From Belliella calami (GTDB lineage: Bacteria > Bacteroidota > Bacteroidia > Cytophagales > Cyclobacteriaceae), in NCBI RefSeq assembly GCF_022549695.1, contig NZ_JAKZGS010000027.1:1-38928 (forward strand): 38,928 bases of DNA. Direction: 5' to 3'. A model generated the notes under the pieces. The model saw only the letters and a list, made by a program, of their open reading frames with translations, ran no database searches and had not been told where the DNA came from. Each line of letters opens with the position of its first letter. Position 1 is the stretch's first letter. Shown piece after piece: positions 24,921-33,768 of this stretch. The translations under genes were made by a program, and so were the position numbers.

Positions 24921-26336
24921 TTATTTGTCAAAAACCAATATAATATCGAAAACCTTCTCATTGAAATCTTTCATCAAATCCATCAATGGTTCATAAACAT
25001 TAAATTCGCTATCTACGATGCCTTTGTTGGAGTCCCTGTTTGAATAATCAGTGGTCAGGTCAAGAGGATCATTATCTTGATATGTAAACCAATGCCAGCC
25101 AACACATACTTTACTTTCCAGTAATTTCATTGCGAAATTATGGTAAAAAATCCCCCTGTCTTTTTGAGTAGGAACATTCCAGCCTGCCCCGGTTCTATTT
25201 GGCAAACCTGAATCTTCCCCTTTTACATACCACTCTGTTATGATAAAAGGTTTACCTGACCATTTTTCCCAGTTAGCCAAAATCTCCAAATCTGGCTCCC
25301 ACTTTCGATAGTGGTTGACAGAAAGTATATCTATATATTTTCCAGCCACTTCAAAAATCGCAGGGTTTTGCAATTCTTCTTTTTCTTGATTGAATCGACA
25401 TCCTAAAAACATATGATTAGGATCATATTTTTTTATTGCTGCACTCACTTTAGAAATGTATGTTTCAAAATAAAAAGCCGTAAACGCCAACCTATCGTCA
25501 TCATTGACATCATCTAGATCTGAATCTTTACCTTTTCTTTCATCTAACCATTTTTTAGCAGCTAGATAACCTGGTTCATCTTTTGCCAGATATGTCAGGT
25601 GCCGGTCTAATGCATCGTTTTTCCAAGGCAGTTCATTGTCAGTATAGTATCCTAGCAGATGTTTATCATTCGCATATTTTTGGATTGGCGCTATTGCTTT
25701 CTCAATATACTCGTCAAATTCCGGATCAAAAACCATTGCCAAATCAAACCTAAATCCTTGCCAACCTGTCTGCAAATATTCTCCACCATACCTTTTGATA
25801 TGCTCTGATTTATAACTGCCCATAGGGTTCACAATCACAGTATATACCAAGGGGTTTTCCACTTCTCTCAATCTATCTACATCAGACCAAGCTCCAGTAC
25901 CATTGAATCCATTTTCTTTCAGGAGTTCTGTTTCTTTGATTGCCCAATTTTGTATATTTCCGTATTTTTCATTCATGGAGACCTGTTGTTTTTCCGACTT
26001 CCCAGGACGGACTACAGCCACGCCTTTATGGATAAATGGATATCCATCAGGATCTATGATCCACCACCTATCCTTGATTTTCTCAGTTCTGAAGAATCCA
26101 GTTGCATTTGATTGATTTATTTTCCATCCCCCGTAATTGCTCTCTTTAGGTGATTTTCTTTTATCCTCCATCACTGTCATCATATCAACTGTTTTAGCCT
26201 GATATGTTTCCCAGTTGGGGTCTTCTGCATTCTTTCTTGCTTTCACTTCATAAAAGCCATTTGGGTCTTGTGCGTACAGTATGGATTGGACACCGATAAA
26301 GATTATTAGAGTGCATATATATTTTAATTGCATCAT
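24921..26336 (-). CDS. Secreted agarase-like clan GH-A glycoside hydrolase
   Basis: About 471 residues from the ATG at 26336, chosen because the signal peptide (MMQLKYICTLIIFIGVQSIL, cleavage after YA, residue 22) starts there; an in-frame ATG at 26360 adds eight residues. The catalytic barrel contains RWWIIDPDGYPFIHKGV, the acid/base Glu 235 in YYTDNELPW and the probable nucleophile Glu 368 in IITEWYVKGEDSG. The order resembles GH50/GH86-type agarases and related proteins often annotated as agarase-like in glycan loci. With a xylanase as partner, the true substrate may be another plant or algal polymer. It is last in the locus, about 80 nt after the GH10 gene. Fold fairly sure, exact family not. 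Confidence 0.7.
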   Translation of the reverse strand: MMQLKYICTLIIFIGVQSILYAQDPNGFYEVKARKNAEDPNWETYQAKTVDMMTVMEDKRKSPKESNYGGWKINQSNATGFFRTEKIKDRWWIIDPDGYPFIHKGVAVVRPGKSEKQQVSMNEKYGNIQNWAIKETELLKENGFNGTGAWSDVDRLREVENPLVYTVIVNPMGSYKSEHIKRYGGEYLQTGWQGFRFDLAMVFDPEFDEYIEKAIAPIQKYANDKHLLGYYTDNELPWKNDALDRHLTYLAKDEPGYLAAKKWLDERKGKDSDLDDVNDDDRLAFTAFYFETYISKVSAAIKKYDPNHMFLGCRFNQEKEELQNPAIFEVAGKYIDILSVNHYRKWEPDLEILANWEKWSGKPFIITEWYVKGEDSGLPNRTGAGWNVPTQKDRGIFYHNFAMKLLESKVCVGWHWFTYQDNDPLDLTTDYSNRDSNKGIVDSEFNVYEPLMDLMKDFNEKVFDIILVFDK

Positions 26337-26417
26337 TTGTATTCCATTAAAATCAGACATCAGTAAATTAATATCTGAGAAAGTTTATAAATAAGTTTAA
26401 CAGGTTTGAGTTGTTTG

Positions 26418-27506
26418 CTATTGTAAGCCTTCCAAAAAGCCTTCATAAGTTTTTTTCTTTTGAAAATTCTCATCAAATAGCAAAGGGTATTCCTTTGGGT
26501 GCCACCATGAAGTCAGCCATGTTCTTTTGTCTGACACCCCCCAAGTTGTGATTGCGAATTTTTGGCTTTGAGGAATAGCTTCGAAAAAGGTCACGAAATC
26601 TTTGTATGCTTCTGCATGTTTTGCCTGCTCGGAAGGTAGATATACAAAATTGTCATCCTTGTTGACATTGATTCTGATGTCGAGTTCTGACATATGAATT
26701 TGCAATCCTGTACTTGCAAGATCAGTCAGTCCATTTCTAATGGTGGTTCTATTTGTAGAGGCCATGTAATGAAACTGATCTCCCAATCCATCGATAGGAT
26801 AGCCATCTGCCCTGAATCTATTGACCATTTGCCGCATTGCTCCTCGCTTGCCTGCTGCCAAGACTACATTATAGTCGTTGTAAAATAGTTTTGCATCTGG
26901 ATCCGCTGCTTGAGCATATTCAAAACATCTCCCATAAAAAGCAATTGGATCATTGAAGGTTCTAAACACAGGACATCCATCTCTCCGCAATGTGCCATCA
27001 TCATTGAAAATTTCATTGGCTACATCCCAGCTGATCACCTTGCCTTTGTATCTTCCTACGACCGTCTCTATATAGGTTTTGATTTTTGTTTCAAAAGTGG
27101 CCGAATCATAATTCGCATTTCTAAACCAGTTGGGAAAAGAATTATACCAAACCAAGGTATGTCCATGTACATCCATATTATTGGTTGCGGCAAAATTCAC
27201 CATCCCATCAGCTGCCGTCCAATCATAATTGTTTTCACCTTTCCATATATGAGCCATTTTCATTTCATATTCGCCGGTGATTTGGGAAAAATGGGTTCTC
27301 AAAGTATTTGCATATTGCCCATTGAGTTCTGAGTTGGTAACAGCAGCACCAATACCAAATTTTGCTTTGAGTCTAATATTGTCCAATGAAGGCTCTGCTG
27401 TCTCCTCGGGCTCTTCAACAATTGGGTCTCCATCTGAATCTGCGCATGCAAGCATTCCTGCAGTAAGAAGCAATGCCAACGATATTCTTATTATGTTGTT
27501 TTTCAT
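26418..27506 (-). CDS. GH10 endo-1,4-beta-xylanase lipoprotein
   Basis: This 362-aa protein has a lipoprotein signal with Cys 21 in GMLAC. An acidic linker (EEPEETAEPS) follows, then a GH10 barrel: HGHTLVWYNSFPNWF, the acid/base Glu 165 in WDVANEIF and the nucleophile Glu 274 in HMSELDIR, with WGVSDKRTWL near the end. It hydrolyses internal beta-1,4 links of xylan by the retaining mechanism. As a surface lipoprotein it would make oligosaccharides for SusCD uptake. It follows susD after about 80 nt, in the same direction. All catalytic residues are present. It is the main reason to call the locus xylan-directed. Confidence 0.96.
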   Translation of the reverse strand: MKNNIIRISLALLLTAGMLACADSDGDPIVEEPEETAEPSLDNIRLKAKFGIGAAVTNSELNGQYANTLRTHFSQITGEYEMKMAHIWKGENNYDWTAADGMVNFAATNNMDVHGHTLVWYNSFPNWFRNANYDSATFETKIKTYIETVVGRYKGKVISWDVANEIFNDDGTLRRDGCPVFRTFNDPIAFYGRCFEYAQAADPDAKLFYNDYNVVLAAGKRGAMRQMVNRFRADGYPIDGLGDQFHYMASTNRTTIRNGLTDLASTGLQIHMSELDIRINVNKDDNFVYLPSEQAKHAEAYKDFVTFFEAIPQSQKFAITTWGVSDKRTWLTSWWHPKEYPLLFDENFQKKKTYEGFLEGLQ

Positions 27507-27585
27507 TTTATCTTATTTTTAATCATTTTGGGTAGTTGCGCTAAACACCCAAAAATCAATAACTTAACTTCTGGGTGCTTATTGA

Positions 27586-29196
27586 TTAATAGCCTGGATT
27601 TTGAGGCATAACTCTATCAGTATTTGCATCAATCACCCTTTGGGGAATTGGCAGTAATACTTGAAAGTCTTGGATATTGGCGGCGAACTTATTGAGAGCA
27701 CGATTTCTCTCTAGGAGTTTTCCGGTTCTAACCATGGTATGTCTTCGATGTTCTTCAGTCACCAATTCCCTAGACCTTTCATCAAGGATAAAATCAATGT
27801 TAACTTGTGCTGGAGAAATTTCCGAGGCGTTGGATCTTCTTCTGATTTGATTGATCAATTCGGCAGCTTCAGCGTTGTTTCCCAACTTCATTTCAGCCTC
27901 AGCCAACAATAGATATGTCTCTGCGACTCTCAAATAAACTTGGTCAGCAAAGGCAAAATTTGCATTCCAAAGATTGGGATCATCATACGTCCAGTCCCAT
28001 TTTCTTGTGCTGGCCCATCTGGCATTGTTCACATTCATTTGGCTATTATCCATCTGCGTTCTTATCGTATCACCATTGAAGCCAATGTAATATTTACGAA
28101 CAGCAAACTCACTAAACCTATGGTCTTGTGGCTCATAGATGCTAAAAGCCCAAGCCGAAATAGCCAACCTCCCAATCCCTCGACCTCCATTCTCTGGTGT
28201 ATAAGGTGCATATCCATTATAATTGATCACCCAAGATCTTCTCATTGAATTGGAACTTGCACCAGGAAGCTCCAAAACATCCGAATTCGGGAATATCCAA
28301 AGTGCTTCTCTATTCCCCTCTGCCCTAGTGATGTTACCATCATAAAACTGATCCATAAATGGAACTCCTGGTTGATTTGCACGAACACCAAACCGCTGGG
28401 TAGTCAAAGCGAAATTGCCTCCATTCACAACCCTTGAGGCTTTTTCTCTTGCTTGCTCCGGCATATCCATCCATAGGTAAATCTCTGCCAAATAATGTGA
28501 TGCGATTGCTCCAGAAAGCTCAAGCGCACTATTTGAAACTTCCGGCAGATAGGATTCAGCCAAAAGCAAATCGGACACGATCAATTCCTGGATTTCTCTG
28601 ACAGGCCTTCTTTCCCAATCATTTTTGTAGTTCAGCCCGTTAATTTCCTCTGTTGTAATTGGAACATCACCGAAGCTATAAACTAAATGTCTGTAAGCCC
28701 AAGCCCTGATAAGATGGGCATGACCCAAAATGAGTTGCTTGTTTTCCAATTCCATTTCAGGAGATGTAGCCTGCCAATCAACATCAGGATTTTCGGCTCT
28801 TGCAATGATCATGTTGGCTGAGTTGATAGCCCTGTACATCAATAAGAAAATCCCTGGATTCCCAAATGTATCTCCATTCATCAATTGCATTTCTGGGTTC
28901 AACTCAATGTTGTATTGATTCAAGCCACGGGACCAAGAAAGCTCTGTGTTTGCCCAGCCATTATCTACACCTATTTTCCAGACAAAACCAAGTTCCGCAG
29001 ACTGGATCTTATCTTCCCTCTCGTCTCTCACAAAATCCAAAAGCGCATTTGTCGCCAATCTAAAACCTTGGAAAGTTCCAAATAGATTGTCAGCATAAAG
29101 GTTATCTCTTGGGTTTTCCTTCAAAAAATCTTCTTCTACACATCCTGAATTCGCTCCAAGGATCAGTATTATGATTGTATATAGTATCTTTTTCAT
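27586..29196 (-). CDS. SusD/RagB family outer-membrane glycan-binding lipoprotein
   Basis: This 536-aa protein has a lipoprotein signal with Cys 19 (NSGCVEEDFLKENP). It has the helical TPR-like SusD core, with YRAINSANMIIARA, HLIRAWAYRHLVYSFGDVPI and AETYLLLAEAEMKLGN, and ends in LLPIPQRVIDAN..MPQNPGY, the usual SusD C-terminus. It acts as the lid over the SusC transporter and binds the oligosaccharide. It starts 10 nt after the stop of susC, as expected for a pair. Length is normal. Confidence 0.97.
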   Translation of the reverse strand: MKKILYTIIILILGANSGCVEEDFLKENPRDNLYADNLFGTFQGFRLATNALLDFVRDEREDKIQSAELGFVWKIGVDNGWANTELSWSRGLNQYNIELNPEMQLMNGDTFGNPGIFLLMYRAINSANMIIARAENPDVDWQATSPEMELENKQLILGHAHLIRAWAYRHLVYSFGDVPITTEEINGLNYKNDWERRPVREIQELIVSDLLLAESYLPEVSNSALELSGAIASHYLAEIYLWMDMPEQAREKASRVVNGGNFALTTQRFGVRANQPGVPFMDQFYDGNITRAEGNREALWIFPNSDVLELPGASSNSMRRSWVINYNGYAPYTPENGGRGIGRLAISAWAFSIYEPQDHRFSEFAVRKYYIGFNGDTIRTQMDNSQMNVNNARWASTRKWDWTYDDPNLWNANFAFADQVYLRVAETYLLLAEAEMKLGNNAEAAELINQIRRRSNASEISPAQVNIDFILDERSRELVTEEHRRHTMVRTGKLLERNRALNKFAANIQDFQVLLPIPQRVIDANTDRVMPQNPGY

Positions 29197-29206
29197 ATTG
29201 AATCAA

Positions 29207-32143
29207 TTAAAACTGTACTCTAAAACCTGCTATATATGATTTAACAAAAGGAATTGACCGTTGGCTTCCCAATTCAGGATCTGTGCCTTCCCAGTCTGTG
29301 ATTGTCACCAGATTCTTTGCATTTATATACACTTCTGCCCTTCCCAATTTCCATTTTGACAACATTGGTGCGTTAAGCCTGTAGCTCAAGGTCACATCAT
29401 TCAGCCTCACAAAACTTGCATTGTTTGACCTTCCGAAATATTGGACTTGAAAAGCATTTGAATCGTCTCTGTTGGCAGGCCAAACATTGTTAGGGCTCTC
29501 CGCTGTCCACCAATCTCTATTCAATGTCCTGGCTCTTCCGTCAAAGAATGGATTCATCAGCTCATTGCCCTTTGTCAAACCCTGTACAGTACTGATGAAA
29601 AATTGTAGAGATAGATTCTTGTACGAAACTGTATTGTTTAGACCTGCAATAAAATCAGGAATGGCATTGCCAATGAAAGTTCGATCATCTGCATTGATGG
29701 TTCCGTCACCATTTACATCCCGAACACGAATGTCTCCAGGTCTCGCTGTAGGTTGGGCAGAATTCACGATGTCGTCACCCACCTGCCAAATCCCGTCAAA
29801 CAAATAGCTGAAATTGACATTCAAAGGCTCACCGATAAACCATCTATTGGCCAGATCATCTGCGGGGTTTCCATTTTCATCCCTTAAGCCAACATCTACA
29901 ATCTCATTTCTGAAGAATGAAAAAGTCAAATCAGTAGTCCATTTCCAGTCTCTTTTGTCGATGTTGATTGAGGATATCTGAAGATCTAATCCTCTATTTC
30001 GAGTTGACCCAATATTTTGTCTAATTACACCTGTGCCATTTACTTGGGAAATATTTCGATTTAGCAGTAGGTCAACAGTAGTAGTCATAAAGTAATCCAC
30101 AGAACCTTGGATCCTGTTTTCAAACAATCCAAAGTCTACACCGAAATTTGCGGATTTTGACGTTTCCCAACCCAAACTTGGATCACCGATCCCTGATGGG
30201 TAGAAACCAAAAGCAGTTCCTCTCAGGTCATCTAAGTAATTCTGGACACTCAGTCCAGGCAAAGTAGAATATGGGGCAATTGCCTGATTACCATTCTCTC
30301 CATAAGAGGCCCTTAATTTCATTGCTGTGATCTGGGGTATGTTTTCCAAAAAGGACTCTCTATCCAAATTCCAACCAACCGCTACCGATGGGAATATCCC
30401 AAACTTGGTGGCATCACCAAAGCCTGAATAGCCATCTCTTCTTGCTGTCAAAGTCAAAAGATATTTACTGTCATAACCATAGTTTACCCTAGCCATTTGT
30501 GAAAGATAATTCCACTGGGTATAGCTATCGCTTGGATTCCAAACAGTAGCCAAGTTGTTTTGGTAATTGGTCATAATATCACTTGGGAATCCACTTGCTG
30601 TCAAGTTGTGGTTTTTACTCCATCTTTCCTGAGCACTGTAAAGTCCCGTAAAACCGACTGTGTGTTTTCCAAATGTCTTGTCATATGTCAAAATATTTTC
30701 CACAATCCAATCTTCTTCCTGCCAGTTGTTGGTAGTAGCTACACCTCCCTGTTGAAGTCCAGACCTTGTGTTTCTTCCAGAATAAGTGTCGATTGCTCTA
30801 TATCTATAATCATATCCCGTATTTACCCTAAATTTCAAACCTTCAACAAATGGAATGTCGATCTGCAAGTAATTTTGAGTGATGATTCTTCTTGTTTTAT
30901 CTTCATTCAAGACATTGAAAGGTTCCAAAGGATTGGAAAAAAATGAATCTTCAGGCCAAGGGAAGATTGTCAATGTTTCCCCATCTTCCTGAAATGGGGT
31001 GGTCAAAGGATTCATCGTGAATGCAGACCCAAAATTTGCTGCATTGGCACTTTTATCTGTATTGAGGAGTTGATTACTTGTGCCTAATGTCAACCAAGGA
31101 GTGATTTTGGTGTCTACATTCAGTCTCAAAGTGGTCCGCACCAAATCATCATTCTTTGCGACACCTTTGGCATCTAAATAATTTCCTGATATAAAGTATT
31201 TTGTATCTTCTGTCCCTCCAGACAGAGAAAGATTGTGTTGCTGTCTAGTTCCCATTCTAGTAGCAAGTTCCAACCAATCTGTATTAACACCATTTTCAAA
31301 AGCTATCTGCTCAGATTGTGAAATAGATCCCAGCCCATAGCGGTCCACTTTGGTGTTGTAAAATGAATTTCCATCCATCAAATCAGGGATATTTGAAATC
31401 TGATCTATTCCAAAATAAGTATCATAGGAAATTTTTGCTTTCCCGATTGTCCCTCTCTTTGTGGTAATCAGAATTACGCCATTTGCTGCTCTTGCTCCAT
31501 AAATAGCTGCTGATGAAGCATCTTTGAGCACTTCCAAAGACGCAATATCCATTGGGTTGATTTCAGACAATCTTCCATTATAAGGAATCCCATCCAAAAT
31601 AATAAAAGGCTCACTACTGGCAGCGAGTGAATTTCTTCCCCTAATCTGAAGTCCGACATTGTCACCTTCCACACCTGATCCGTTGTTTGTTACTGCAAGT
31701 CCAGCTACCCTACCTTGCAGTGCTTGTCCCAAAGAAACTGTTGGCATCGTTTCCAGCTGTTCTGCTTTATATGAGGCTACTGCCCCAGTTATATCACTGC
31801 GTTTTTGTGTTCCGTAACCTACTACAATCACTTCTGATAGCGATTGTAGGTCAGCAAGCATTTCTATGTTGATGATCGATCTTCCAGCTACTTCTATTTT
31901 TTGGGTTGTATATCCAACGAATGAAAACACCAACACATCATTTGTATTTGCCCTCACGTTGAAGTTTCCATCTACATCGGTAACCGTACCTATAGTAGTT
32001 CCTTCCACAAGTATATTAACTCCAGGGATTCCTAATCCATCATCTGGATCTATTACTTTTCCGGTAATTGTACTCTGCTGGGCATACCCTTGATGAAACA
32101 AGAGCATAAACCCACAGATAAGTAGGAGTAATTTTGAATTCAT
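29207..32143 (-). CDS. SusC/RagA family TonB-dependent transporter
   Basis: This 978-aa outer-membrane transporter has a signal peptide to about residue 21 (GYAQ). A carboxypeptidase-D-like regulatory domain follows (ITGKVIDPDDGLGIPGVNIL to FSFVGYTTQKIEV, ~25-90). Then come the SusC plug start SEVIVVGYGTQKRSDITGAV, the plug with LQIRGRNSL and DGIPYNGRL, and a beta-barrel that ends in the conserved aromatic stretch FRVQF. No N-terminal STN domain is present. It imports xylan-type oligosaccharides with TonB/ExbBD energy in partnership with SusD. Length is typical, and no disruption is seen. Confidence 0.97.
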   Translation of the reverse strand: MNSKLLLLICGFMLLFHQGYAQQSTITGKVIDPDDGLGIPGVNILVEGTTIGTVTDVDGNFNVRANTNDVLVFSFVGYTTQKIEVAGRSIINIEMLADLQSLSEVIVVGYGTQKRSDITGAVASYKAEQLETMPTVSLGQALQGRVAGLAVTNNGSGVEGDNVGLQIRGRNSLAASSEPFIILDGIPYNGRLSEINPMDIASLEVLKDASSAAIYGARAANGVILITTKRGTIGKAKISYDTYFGIDQISNIPDLMDGNSFYNTKVDRYGLGSISQSEQIAFENGVNTDWLELATRMGTRQQHNLSLSGGTEDTKYFISGNYLDAKGVAKNDDLVRTTLRLNVDTKITPWLTLGTSNQLLNTDKSANAANFGSAFTMNPLTTPFQEDGETLTIFPWPEDSFFSNPLEPFNVLNEDKTRRIITQNYLQIDIPFVEGLKFRVNTGYDYRYRAIDTYSGRNTRSGLQQGGVATTNNWQEEDWIVENILTYDKTFGKHTVGFTGLYSAQERWSKNHNLTASGFPSDIMTNYQNNLATVWNPSDSYTQWNYLSQMARVNYGYDSKYLLTLTARRDGYSGFGDATKFGIFPSVAVGWNLDRESFLENIPQITAMKLRASYGENGNQAIAPYSTLPGLSVQNYLDDLRGTAFGFYPSGIGDPSLGWETSKSANFGVDFGLFENRIQGSVDYFMTTTVDLLLNRNISQVNGTGVIRQNIGSTRNRGLDLQISSINIDKRDWKWTTDLTFSFFRNEIVDVGLRDENGNPADDLANRWFIGEPLNVNFSYLFDGIWQVGDDIVNSAQPTARPGDIRVRDVNGDGTINADDRTFIGNAIPDFIAGLNNTVSYKNLSLQFFISTVQGLTKGNELMNPFFDGRARTLNRDWWTAESPNNVWPANRDDSNAFQVQYFGRSNNASFVRLNDVTLSYRLNAPMLSKWKLGRAEVYINAKNLVTITDWEGTDPELGSQRSIPFVKSYIAGFRVQF

Positions 32144-32225
32144 TTGATTGGTTATTTATTTGGTTATTGATTGAAATGAACATTGGATATGGGTTAGATC
32201 CAATATTCAACTAATTATTGATTCT

Positions 32226-33104
32226 TCATTTTGACACGTAAAAGTCATCGAGAAAAAAGTCATAATTGTTTGCTGACCTTACATCTCCCTCACTTCTGAA
32301 TACCAAAAGATTATTTATTGCGCTAAGATTCAAACTGTTATTTACAGCTTTGAAGTCTGCCAATGGAATTGAAATCTTATGCCAATCTCCATCTCTCTTG
32401 AATCCATACTCTTCACCAGAAGCTGTAAATTTCAGGATTGCATTTTGCCCTGCACTTTGAAGTCTGATCAAGATAACTCCATTACTGGTGGATTTGAGTG
32501 CTAGGTTGTAGAAACCATCAGCATATTCACTGATATCTACTGTTCCTGATTGTGGGGTAATTGATGCCATAGCCCAATCCGAGGAACCGTCAATTGTAAA
32601 AGACATTGCCTTCGTTCCTTCAAATGCATTTTGCGCTAACTCTGTAACTGTAAACTGATTGTTTCTCTGAATATTCACAGGTACTAAGTCAGAAATACTT
32701 TGATTTTCTGTATAAAAACCTAATCGCTGAACCTCTGGCTCTGGTAAGCCTTCAACTTCAATATTAAAGCTCTGTGTTTCACTAATATTATCAATGTAGG
32801 TGATTTCAAGTGTAGCGACGTACGAGCCTCCTTTTTCAAATAGCACCTGAACTTCAGAGTCCTCTGACACTGCGGGTGTGCCTCCTTGGAAATTCCATCT
32901 TCTGGTATGCACTTTTGTTGATTGGTCGACAAAGGTAATTGACTCTCCCGCCATGATGCTGTTTGTACTGGCGCTTGCTACCAATTCTCCTGGTTCGGAA
33001 AGGACAAGTTCGTCTCCATCATCAACACAGCCGTTCAATCCCAAAACCAGAATAGCTATCATTGCTAATCTGAGTTTCCTTGTGATTTTTGTAATTGTAA
33101 TCAT
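32226..33104 (-). CDS. PKD-domain surface lipoprotein with C-terminal CBM-like sandwich
   Basis: This 292-aa protein has a lipoprotein signal (LVLGLNGCVDDG, Cys 26). A PKD domain at about 45-115 shows RRWNFQGGTPAVSED and GGSYVATLEITY. A C-terminal beta-sandwich of about 165 residues ends in FFLDDFYVSK, the calcium/ligand-site end of many CBM-like and ExoP-type carbohydrate-binding modules. It is first in the susC operon, about 80 nt upstream of susC, in the place where a surface glycan-binding protein can be expected. No catalytic residues. Glycan binding is inferred from architecture and context. Confidence 0.7.
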   Translation of the reverse strand: MITITKITRKLRLAMIAILVLGLNGCVDDGDELVLSEPGELVASASTNSIMAGESITFVDQSTKVHTRRWNFQGGTPAVSEDSEVQVLFEKGGSYVATLEITYIDNISETQSFNIEVEGLPEPEVQRLGFYTENQSISDLVPVNIQRNNQFTVTELAQNAFEGTKAMSFTIDGSSDWAMASITPQSGTVDISEYADGFYNLALKSTSNGVILIRLQSAGQNAILKFTASGEEYGFKRDGDWHKISIPLADFKAVNNSLNLSAINNLLVFRSEGDVRSANNYDFFLDDFYVSK

Positions 33105-33264
33105 GATTTTAGGTTTTGATTGTTAATTATTACTGAGTACAATTTTATAATTACAAGCAAGGATTATGATTCATTATTATTCAAAATTCATTCATTATTG
33201 TGTTAAATTGGAAAATTGAGTAATAGATGGCCCAGTAAAATTTTCAGCATCAGCTTGAGAGTAG

Positions 33265-33618
33265 TTATACTTCATTTAAATACTTGATCATAGCCAAAGC
33301 TTAATCTGCCGAATGGGAATAAGGCACTTGAACAATTTCATCAGCACCCTGATTTCGGATTTGCCTAATCATATCAGCTATTCTTTCATTCGTATATGGC
33401 TTCGGATTTTGAGCTCCATTTCCACCAATTCTAATCAATTGAAAGCCAGGTTTTCCTATTTCAGTCCAAAGATCGTCTATCCTACTTCCATCCATCCTTA
33501 ACGGCAAACATAGGTTATTCCCGATGAGATGTTTTCTGATTGTTTGAGAAAAAACATGTCCTGATGACATAAAAAAAATCATCATTATCAGAATATGGCT
33601 ATGCTTTTGGCTTTTCAT
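33265..33618 (-). pseudogene. Broken secreted glycoside-hydrolase-like fragment
   Basis: The frame from the ATG at 33618 (an earlier ATG at 33642 precedes the signal peptide) has a signal peptide up to SGHVFSQ. It then reads LIGNNLCLPLRMDGSRIDDL and FQLIRIGGNG, the start of a (beta/alpha)8 hydrolase of the kind found in glycan loci. At SHSAD a TAA (33303-33301) interrupts it. The same frame then continues ALAMIKYLNEV to a second TAA at 33267-33265, fitting the next helix of the family. Further on, NYSQADAENF can be read in another frame. The gene is therefore a decayed N-terminal piece, with about 75% of the usual length lost. It sits between the HTCS and the PKD protein. Confidence 0.65.
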
Positions 33619-33768
33619 ATATTTTGTTTTGATCTGAAACACAATTCTAGACCAAAGCCATACAAAAGCTGTTCATTAGGATTCAAAATCCATGAACTAT
33701 TATTGAAATTGGGATTAGAAAAGCTGTTTCAGAAATAATCATACCCAAGGGAATTTTATATTGATATT

